In this document: one piece after another, positions 26,627 through 33,184 of the stretch
How the letters are laid out: each line of letters starts with the position of its first letter
How positions within the stretch are numbered: the stretch's first letter is position 1
NCBI GenBank assembly: GCA_018268995.1
Contig: JAFDVL010000053.1
Coordinates: forward strand, 57,035 to 121,034
Direction: 5' to 3'
Length of the DNA stretch: 64,000 bases
DNA from: Acidobacteriota bacterium
Lineage (GTDB): Bacteria > Acidobacteriota > Blastocatellia > RBC074
The notes under the pieces: generated by a model
The model's input: the letters and a program-made list of their open reading frames with translations, nothing else
The model's database searches: none
Told to the model about the DNA's origin: nothing
Translations under genes and position numbers: made by a program

Positions 26627-26770
26627 TTATGCTCGAATTTTTTCCTGCACTTTCCCAACACCGGAATGAGGCACAACCAAAGCCGTCGGCACTGAAGCAA
26701 TCGCAGCCACCGACAGCAACCAGGCAACCAGCAATGAGATTAATGAAAGGAGAATATCTTTGAGCACCAT
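26627..26770 (-). CDS. Putative small membrane protein (47 residues)
   Basis: A frame of 47 residues starting MVLKDILLSLISLLVAW. The hydrophobic segment spans about 5-33, followed by a basic tail (SGVGKVQEKIRA). AGGGA lies 7 nt before the ATG. It is the first frame on the minus strand after the start of the divergent response regulator, so it would be the first gene of a leftward transcript that also covers the 41-residue frame. The family is unknown. Confidence 0.45.
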   Translation of the reverse strand: MVLKDILLSLISLLVAWLLSVAAIASVPTALVVPHSGVGKVQEKIRA

Positions 26771-26984
26771 AACACTGTCCCTGTAATGTCAATTCACTGT
26801 TAACATTCATCATTTCCGACAGACAGTACCTTAGCAAATCCCGCTGCCTTTGTGTGTCGAGTTTTGTCTGAATCGTCTTCACACTTCTTCACAATTCTGG
26901 CGGGCAACTTGTGCTACAGTTTCGGCATCGGTGGCCGACTGCCAGGCAATCTATCCACCGAGTACCCAGCAATGAGGAGCTTAC

Positions 26985-27689
26985 TTGATCGTGGAACAGA
27001 TTCTTGTGATTGACGATGACACGGAGTTGTGTGACCTCGTCACAGAGTATTTAGAACCCGATGGATTTGCGGTCGAAGCCATCAACAACCCGGAAATTGG
27101 ACTGGCGCGGGGCCTGTCAGGCGAGCATAAATTAATTGTGCTGGATGTGATGATGCCGGGCATCAACGGCTTTGAAGTGTTGCGCCGCTTGCGCGCCAAT
27201 TCGCGCCTGCCGGTGTTGATGCTGACAGCTCGTGGCAGTGACGTAGATCGCATTGTCGGGTTGGAACTCGGAGCGGATGATTACCTGCCCAAGCCCTTCA
27301 ACCCGCGCGAACTGGTGGCACGAATTCATGCCATTCTGCGCCGCACAAATCCTATCGCCGAACCTACATTGTCCAATCATCGGCTGACGATTGGCGACGT
27401 CAACATTGATTGCAGTGCGCGCGTTGCGCATTGTGGTGGAGAAAAAATTGAGCTGACGTCAGCAGAATTCGAGTTGCTGATCATGCTTTTGCAATCTGCT
27501 GGGAATGTCATCTCGCGCGAAGAGATCAGCCAAAATGTGCTCGGTCGTGAATTCAATCCGCTGGATCGCAGCATTGATACGCACATCAGCAATTTGCGCA
27601 AGAAACTGGGCTTTGAGGTGAACGGCGTCGAACGCATCAAATCCGTCCGAGGCGTGGGATATATTTATGCCAAAGCGAGCGAGGAATAA
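26985..27689 (+). CDS. OmpR/CpxR-like response regulator
   Basis: A 234-residue protein. The receiver domain (1-120) has the acidic pair D10-D12, phospho-acceptor D54 in LIVLDVMMPG and Lys103 in LPKPFNPREL. The OmpR-type winged helix follows (about 130-232: LTSAEFELLIMLLQSAGNVI, RSIDTHISNLRKKLG, IKSVRGVGYIY). TTG at 26985 is favoured because TGAGGAG lies 7-8 nt upstream; GTG 26991 would be too distant. It is followed 87 nt later by its cognate CpxA-like kinase. DNA targets probably include its own divergent upstream region, which is inference. Confidence 0.93.
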   Translation: MIVEQILVIDDDTELCDLVTEYLEPDGFAVEAINNPEIGLARGLSGEHKLIVLDVMMPGINGFEVLRRLRANSRLPVLMLTARGSDVDRIVGLELGADDYLPKPFNPRELVARIHAILRRTNPIAEPTLSNHRLTIGDVNIDCSARVAHCGGEKIELTSAEFELLIMLLQSAGNVISREEISQNVLGREFNPLDRSIDTHISNLRKKLGFEVNGVERIKSVRGVGYIYAKASEE

Positions 27690-27776
27690 AGCAAAGGACA
27701 AACCAGCATTTGCTCTTGACCTCTTCCCTAATTCATCGCTCGGCCTTCTGCCTTCTGCGTTGGGCCTTTCATCCTT

Positions 27777-29126
27777 ATGCAAAGTCTTTTCCTAAAAATT
27801 TTTCTCTGGTTTTGGGCCGCGATGGCGTTCATCATCGTGAGCATGCTGGTGGTCACGTGGCTGATCATCAGCCCACGATTGCAGCCGCAAGTCGGTGATC
27901 CATTCAAAGTTTTTGGCAATGAGGCGGCCCAAGTTTACGAGCGCGAAGGGCAGGCAGGACTTGCCAGTTATCTAGCCTATCTTGATCAAAATCTCAAAAA
28001 TCCGTCCTATTTATTGGATGAAAAGGGCAAGGAACTTTCAGGCCGCAAAATCTCAACAGCGCTGCAAACAGCGGCAATACAAGGCCGGGAACGCGGCGAA
28101 GTCACCGTGGGCGAAAAGCAATACATGACCCTGCGTGTGCAGTCTCATAGCGGACGCCCATATTTCTTTGTTCACGCCTTCCCCGAATTTCTTGAAGGCC
28201 AGCTTTTCGGAACGCCTGCACGACTGGCGCTCCAGATTCTGGTCGTTTTGTTATCCGCTGGATTGGGGTGTTATTTGCTGGCTTGGTATCTGACTGCCCC
28301 ACTGGTGCAATTGCGGACGGCAGCGCAACAATTTGCAACGGGCAATCTGGCTGCACGAGTGGGGAATTCTCTGGGCAAACGACGCGATGAGGCCACAGAA
28401 CTAGCGCGAGACTTTGACCGCATGGCAGAGCGCATTGAATCACTCATCAATGGCCAGCGACGATTGCTCGGCGACATCTCACACGAGTTACGCTCCCCGC
28501 TGACGCGGCTGAATCTCGCCCTCGGCGTCGCCCGTCGTCAGGCGGGTGATTCGGCGGTCAAAGCCCACGACCGGATCGAACGCGAAGCCGAACGCCTCAA
28601 TGAATTAATCGGGCAATTGCTCCGGCTGACGGAATTGGAAAGCGGCGAACAGTTGATCAAACGCGAACCGCTTAATCTGGCAGAAATGGTCAGAGAGTTG
28701 ATTGCTGATGCAGAGTTTGAGGCACGAAATCAAAATCGTGGAGTGCGGATTACAACGTTGGACAAGATGACCATTACAGGCGACGAACGATTATTACGCA
28801 GCGCGATTGAAAACGTCATCCGCAACGCTATTCGACATACAGCAGAAAATACCCTGGTAGAGGTCGCGTTGACGAAAGCTCCAACCACAGTTCTCATCAC
28901 CGTGCGGGATCACGGCGCTGGCGTCCCGGAAGCAGCGCTAAACGATTTATTTCGCCCCTTCTATCGCGTAGACGATGCGCGCGACCGGCATTCCGGCGGA
29001 ACCGGACTTGGCTTATCTATCACCGAACGTGCGATCAAATTACACGGTGGAACGGTGCAGGCCGCCAACGCTTTAGATCAAGGATTAATCGTTAGCCTGC
29101 GATTACCTGCGACTCCCGCCGAATAG
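27777..29126 (+). CDS. CpxA-like membrane sensor histidine kinase
   Basis: A 449-residue kinase. TM1 is at about 8-32, a periplasmic sensor domain spans about 33-145, and TM2 lies at about 150-175. HAMP follows (about 175-230), then HisKA with phospho-His near 236 in GDISHELRSPLTRLNLALG (the CpxA-type H-box). HATPase_c has NVIRNAIRHT, DHGAGV and GGTGLGLSI. Its gene neighbours on the right are lipid A and outer-membrane assembly genes, which fits an envelope-stress role. The 87-nt spacer before it carries a short GCCTTCT heptamer repeat. Confidence 0.92.
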   Translation: MQSLFLKIFLWFWAAMAFIIVSMLVVTWLIISPRLQPQVGDPFKVFGNEAAQVYEREGQAGLASYLAYLDQNLKNPSYLLDEKGKELSGRKISTALQTAAIQGRERGEVTVGEKQYMTLRVQSHSGRPYFFVHAFPEFLEGQLFGTPARLALQILVVLLSAGLGCYLLAWYLTAPLVQLRTAAQQFATGNLAARVGNSLGKRRDEATELARDFDRMAERIESLINGQRRLLGDISHELRSPLTRLNLALGVARRQAGDSAVKAHDRIEREAERLNELIGQLLRLTELESGEQLIKREPLNLAEMVRELIADAEFEARNQNRGVRITTLDKMTITGDERLLRSAIENVIRNAIRHTAENTLVEVALTKAPTTVLITVRDHGAGVPEAALNDLFRPFYRVDDARDRHSGGTGLGLSITERAIKLHGGTVQAANALDQGLIVSLRLPATPAE

Positions 29127-29151
29127 ATCCTACTTGCCCAGATTGCGGTCG

Positions 29152-29922
29152 TTACTTGACCACGCCGCGCTGTGAAGTGGCGATGAATTCAATCAAATAA
29201 TCTATTTCGGGAATGCCCGTCATTTCTTCTCTGAGGCGTTCGAGAGCTTGTGTGGTGTTGAGTTTTGAAGTGAGCAAAATGTGAAAGGCATGTTGGATGT
29301 GGCGAATCGCATCGTTGCTGAAACCTTGTCGCCGCAATCCAATCGTATTCGCGCCGTAACAACTGGCGTGATTGCCAACTGTGCGGGCATACGGCAAAGC
29401 ATCTTTGACCACGACAGAAAAACCACCGATGAACGCATACTTGCCGACGCGACAAAACTGATGCACTGCGCTGTAGGCTCCAATCGTGGCGTGATCTGCG
29501 ACCTCGACATGCCCGGCCAGCGTTCCAGCATTGGCAAACACACAATGTGAACCGACGTGGCTGTCGTGCGCGATATGGGCCTGCGCCATAAACAAATTAT
29601 CATTTCCCACCGAAGTCAAACCACCGCCGCCCGCCGTGCCGCGATTCATCGTCACATATTCACGAATCACATTACGCTCACCGATCATCAGCCGTGTTTC
29701 TTCGCCGCTGAATTTCAAATCCTGGGGCGGTTGACCAATGGAAGCAAAAGGAAAAATCTGTGTGCCCCTGCCAATCTCGCAGGGGCCTTCAATCACGACG
29801 TGCCCGGCAATTTCGACCTCATCGTGAATCACAACATTGTCCCCAATCAGGGAATACGGGCCAATCGAAACGTTGCTTCCAATCTCGGCAGTAGCGTGAA
29901 TGATGGCAGTTGGATGAAGCAT
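29152..29922 (-). CDS. lpxA: Acyl-ACP--UDP-N-acetylglucosamine O-acyltransferase LpxA
   Basis: 256 residues of left-handed beta-helix hexapeptide repeats from residue 1 (HPTAIIHATAEIGSNVSIG, ISIG/VVIG-type turns). The conserved catalytic-His segment NAGTLAGHVEV and SAVHQFCRVGKYAFIGGFS are present, with the C-terminal helical acyl-chain region (IRHIQHAFHILL). It catalyses the first step of lipid A synthesis. ATG 29922 fits the family N-terminus; an extension to 29967 is out of keeping. It is the last gene of the leftward bamA-skp-skp-lpxD-fabZ-lpxA cluster. Confidence 0.95.
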   Translation of the reverse strand: MLHPTAIIHATAEIGSNVSIGPYSLIGDNVVIHDEVEIAGHVVIEGPCEIGRGTQIFPFASIGQPPQDLKFSGEETRLMIGERNVIREYVTMNRGTAGGGGLTSVGNDNLFMAQAHIAHDSHVGSHCVFANAGTLAGHVEVADHATIGAYSAVHQFCRVGKYAFIGGFSVVVKDALPYARTVGNHASCYGANTIGLRRQGFSNDAIRHIQHAFHILLTSKLNTTQALERLREEMTGIPEIDYLIEFIATSQRGVVK

Positions 29923-29997
29923 GGGGAAATTTGAAATTTGAGAGTGAAATCCTGTGGCGCGCAACACTCCGGTCAGCGCGTCCTCTCGGCCTTTGCG

Positions 29998-30444
29998 TCA
30001 GGCAGTTTTCGGCTTATCAGCCGTAACAGAGGTAATGATGGCTTCACAAACCACATTACCATCCACATACGCCTTGCCTTCCAGTTTGCCGTAGCCCGAA
30101 CGATATTTCAGGACACTGACTTCCATCCGCAACTGATCTCCCGGCGTCACAGGCTTGCGAAACCGTGCTTCTTCAATGGCCGCGAAGTACATCAGCTTAT
30201 TTTCCCGATCCGGCACTTCCCGAAATAACAACAATGCGCCTGCCTGCGCCATCGCTTCGATGATCAAAACGCCCGGCATGACAGGCGCACCGGGGAAATG
30301 GCCTTGAAAAAACGGCTCATTCATCGTGACATTTTTCAGCGCAACAATCCGCTTCAACGGTTCGATCTCAAGCACACGATCAATGAGCAAAAACGGGTAA
30401 CGATGCGGAATCAGGGATTGGATTTCTAAAATGTCCATTGTCAT
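29998..30444 (-). CDS. fabZ: (3R)-hydroxyacyl-ACP dehydratase FabZ
   Basis: A 148-residue hot-dog fold dehydratase with catalytic H49 in QGHFPGAPVMPG and E63 in LIIEAMAQ, and the N-terminal PHRYPFLLIDRV segment. It performs the dehydration step of type II fatty acid synthesis. Clustering with lpxD/lpxA reflects competition for hydroxymyristoyl-ACP in lipid A synthesis. ATG 30444 or 30438 can start; both follow a heptamer tandem repeat rather than a clear ribosome site. Confidence 0.96.
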   Translation of the reverse strand: MTMDILEIQSLIPHRYPFLLIDRVLEIEPLKRIVALKNVTMNEPFFQGHFPGAPVMPGVLIIEAMAQAGALLLFREVPDRENKLMYFAAIEEARFRKPVTPGDQLRMEVSVLKYRSGYGKLEGKAYVDGNVVCEAIITSVTADKPKTA

Positions 30445-30476
30445 TAGTCATTGGTCATTGGTTATTAGTTATTGGA
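30439..30476. repeat. Heptamer tandem repeat (STRR-like) upstream of fabZ
   Basis: About five degenerate 7-nt units (TCATTAG/TCATTGG/TTATTAG) run head to tail across the fabZ start region. They resemble the short tandemly repeated repetitive sequences known from cyanobacteria. Confidence 0.6.
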
Positions 30477-30529
30477 TAAAAATCAGACAAGCATCATAGC
30501 AAATGACAAAGGACAAGCGACCAATGGTA

Positions 30530-31555
30530 TTACTTGCCCTTCTCTAGATTTTTCACTCTCTCAAAGAGCTCTGGGAGCTTGGCAATGAGCGCTTGCAGCC
30601 GACGCCACTTCATATGATCCTGAACGGGTAACCCGCCAACGATCTTGCCGGCTTCAACGCTTTTTGTAACCCCAGTGCGAGCAGTCACGATGGCGCGGTC
30701 TCCGATGCTGATATGCTGATTGGTTCCAACTTGCCCGGCGATGATGACGTTGCGGCCCACTTTTGCGCCACCTGAAAATCCGGTCAGTGCAGCAACAACG
30801 GTGTCTTCGCCAATATCGCAGTTATGACCGATTTGAATCAGGTTGTCGAATTTTGCGCCGCGTCGAATTCGCGTTTCACCAAACCCCGCGCGATCCACAC
30901 AACAATTCGCACCGATTTCGACATCATCTTCCAGCACCACACGCCCCACCTGTAAGAGCTTAAACTGACGTCCTTGTTCATCGGGCGTAAAGCTAAAGCC
31001 ATCCGCGCCCAGCACCACCCCGCTATGCAAACGGCAACGCGCGCCTATTTCAGTGTCGTTATAAACCGACACATTCGGGAAGATGACCGTATCGTCACCA
31101 ACCTTGACGCGATCTCCCAGCACAACGCCAGGATGCAGCGTCACCCGATTGCCAATGCTGCAATCCCGTCCAATCGTCACGCGCGGCAAAATCGAACAAC
31201 TCTCCCCCAATGTCGAGCCAGCACCGAGTTGTAAATCTGAACTGACCCCACGATTTTCGTAGGGCTTACCATAAAAAACCCGAATGGCGCGGGCAAAAGC
31301 CAGCTTGGCATCTTTGGCAACCAGCAGGTTTGACTGCGTCAAGGCTTCGTGGCTCGCAAGCTTTTCCGGCAGGATGAACGCCGCAGCAACAAACGAATCA
31401 ATATGTTCCAGCCAATGGCTTAATTTAGCCGCATCCGCCACCAGGGTCACCTGTGTTGCAGCGGTTTCGCCTAATGAGGCAATGCCCGTGACTTCAACCG
31501 TTCCATCGCCACGCAGCTCGGTTCCGATTAAGTTGGAAAGTTCAGCTAAATTCAT
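30530..31555 (-). CDS. lpxD: UDP-3-O-(3-hydroxyacyl)glucosamine N-acyltransferase LpxD
   Basis: A 341-residue protein with the N-terminal uridine-binding domain (about 1-100: GIASLGETAATQVTLVAD) followed by hexapeptide beta-helix repeats (LGESCSILPRVTIGRDCSIG, IGARCRLHSGVVLGADGF). The catalytic His region is IQIGHNCDIG, and the C-terminus is helical (WRRLQALIAKLPELFERVK). It performs the third step of lipid A synthesis. ATG 31555 gives the family N-terminus (MNLAELSNLIG). It lies in the leftward cluster between skp and fabZ. Confidence 0.95.
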   Translation of the reverse strand: MNLAELSNLIGTELRGDGTVEVTGIASLGETAATQVTLVADAAKLSHWLEHIDSFVAAAFILPEKLASHEALTQSNLLVAKDAKLAFARAIRVFYGKPYENRGVSSDLQLGAGSTLGESCSILPRVTIGRDCSIGNRVTLHPGVVLGDRVKVGDDTVIFPNVSVYNDTEIGARCRLHSGVVLGADGFSFTPDEQGRQFKLLQVGRVVLEDDVEIGANCCVDRAGFGETRIRRGAKFDNLIQIGHNCDIGEDTVVAALTGFSGGAKVGRNVIIAGQVGTNQHISIGDRAIVTARTGVTKSVEAGKIVGGLPVQDHMKWRRLQALIAKLPELFERVKNLEKGK

Positions 31556-31632
31556 CAGATAAAGGAAAGCAGCGAGCAGTTCATCCACAAGGAGTACTGC
31601 TCACTGCTTAGACGTAGTCGAGTTTCACCAGA

Positions 31633-32256
31633 TTACTTAGCAGGTTTCGCTGGCGCGCCTGTACCAGCCGGATTCGCTTTGTTGTATTCCTTGATGAAAT
31701 CGGTGGTGATGTCAGTGGTCGGCATAGCCCACAGCAGGAAGCCTTGTTGTTGCGCAACAGCAGCATCCAGCACGATCACAATGCCTTTTGATGCAGCATA
31801 TTGATTCAGGGCCTTCCCGATTTTTTCGTAAATCGGTTGGCGCACTTCCGCCACACGCTTTTGGGCATCGGGTTCATAATCTTCGATTTTGCGCTTGATC
31901 GTCTTTTCCAATTCGCCGGCCTGTTCAACCCACTGATCGCGGACTTGCTGTGTGACCGTACCACCTTTGGTCTGAATGTTATTTTTCAGTTCATTAAACT
32001 TTGCCTGATCCGCTTCAATGGCCTTGCGGCGCGGTTCCAGCTCAGACACCAGCGCATCAAATTTAACTTTGAGTTCGCCAATTTCGGAATCGAATGCTGC
32101 CGAATTGATGATGGCGATTTTGCCTTCGGCACCTGTGCCACCAGCGGGCGGTTGCGCCGCAGGAGCGGCAGTGCCACCAGCTGGACGGGGAGTTTGAGCG
32201 AAAGCCACAGCAGACAACAGGCTCAGGCTGGAAAGTAACAGTAAAATCTTTTTCAT
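31633..32256 (-). CDS. OmpH/Skp family periplasmic chaperone (second copy)
   Basis: A 207-residue protein. A signal peptide (1-20, VAFAQTP) and Pro/Gly-rich linker precede the OmpH domain (about 45-190), whose long charged helices include ALVSELEPRRKAIEADQAK and LEKTIKRKIEDYEPDAQKR. Skp trimers shield unfolded outer-membrane proteins on the way to BamA. AGGAGAAGAT precedes the ATG. It is a diverged paralogue of the gene immediately upstream; both end in the same motif style (DFIxxYNKANPA), which supports tandem duplication. Confidence 0.9.
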   Translation of the reverse strand: MKKILLLLSSLSLLSAVAFAQTPRPAGGTAAPAAQPPAGGTGAEGKIAIINSAAFDSEIGELKVKFDALVSELEPRRKAIEADQAKFNELKNNIQTKGGTVTQQVRDQWVEQAGELEKTIKRKIEDYEPDAQKRVAEVRQPIYEKIGKALNQYAASKGIVIVLDAAVAQQQGFLLWAMPTTDITTDFIKEYNKANPAGTGAPAKPAK

Positions 32257-32397
32257 ATCTTCTCCTCAAATCGAGCAAACATTCCAGCTTGCTCAGGCTT
32301 CACATTTTTATTTTTATCCTCCGCGCCTGAAGACGCCAGCAACTGGGATCGGAAGCGTTTCATCGCGCAGCTTAAAGATGTTGATGCGGATACGTGT

Positions 32398-33024
32398 CTA
32401 CGATTTGGGCTTGGCTGCCGCAGCGGCGGCGGGGTTGGCCTTGTTGTAGCTCGTAATAAAATCTTGTGTGACGTCTGCCTTAGGGTCCATATAGACAATC
32501 ATATTGGCCTCGGCGACTTGCAGTGTGCTGAACACAATTGTGATGCCCTTTTCGGCCACATATTTGTTCAGATGTTCCATAATCTTGGTGTAGGTCGGCC
32601 CGGTTAACTCACCTTCGCGCTTTTGGGCAAATTCCTGATAATCTTCCAGCTTGCGCTGCCCTTCTTTGCGCAACTGTTCGATGTCGTCTTGCAACTTGCG
32701 GATTTGCGCAGGCGTCATTTTCGCGCTGTTTTTATCCACCTGTTCCTGCTTGGCATCAATTGATGTTTTGATAGACGATAATTCCTGCTCTCGTGGAGTT
32801 AATTCAGTTCCGAGCTTTTCATATAAAGGCTTTAATTCGTCAATGTATTCTCGAAACGCGGCGGTGTTAACAAAAGCAACCTTTGGCTTGGGAAGGTCAG
32901 CACTGGCAGAAGAAGCCGCCGGCGTGGATTGCCCTGCTTTGGGTGTGGGGGTTTGGGGGAAAGCTGTCATTGCCAATAGCAAGAGCAGCGTCGGGGCGAG
33001 CAAGAAATTCACTTTATACTTCAT
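32398..33024 (-). CDS. OmpH/Skp family periplasmic chaperone (first copy)
   Basis: A 208-residue protein. A signal peptide (1-24, MTAFPQTP) and Ser/Ala-rich linker precede the OmpH coiled-coil domain (AFVNTAAFREYIDELKPLYE, LRKEGQRKLEDYQEFAQKRE). The C-terminus (TQDFITSYNKANPAAAAAAK) parallels that of the next gene. I chose ATG 33024 because the signal peptide begins there; the in-frame extension to 33270 overlaps the bamA end and lacks features. It lies 161 nt after bamA in the same direction. Confidence 0.9.
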   Translation of the reverse strand: MKYKVNFLLAPTLLLLLAMTAFPQTPTPKAGQSTPAASSASADLPKPKVAFVNTAAFREYIDELKPLYEKLGTELTPREQELSSIKTSIDAKQEQVDKNSAKMTPAQIRKLQDDIEQLRKEGQRKLEDYQEFAQKREGELTGPTYTKIMEHLNKYVAEKGITIVFSTLQVAEANMIVYMDPKADVTQDFITSYNKANPAAAAAAKPKS

Positions 33025-33184
33025 AAACAAAAGGTTCTCCCATCGGTAATGTGCCGTACACCTCTCAATCTGCCTTGAGGCTTGGCCAGGAAACATCATC
33101 GGACTTTGCCAGACATTTGTGAAGCGAAAGCGCGCAGAAACGCAGCCTACAGCGCAAAATTTCGGCATCGTCTTAGTAGCTAAA

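Noticed and set aside
26544..26882. 112-residue minus-strand frame overlapping the 47-residue peptide
   Set aside because: Different frame with Cys/Phe-rich, unstructured translation; the shorter membrane frame has a better start and helix.
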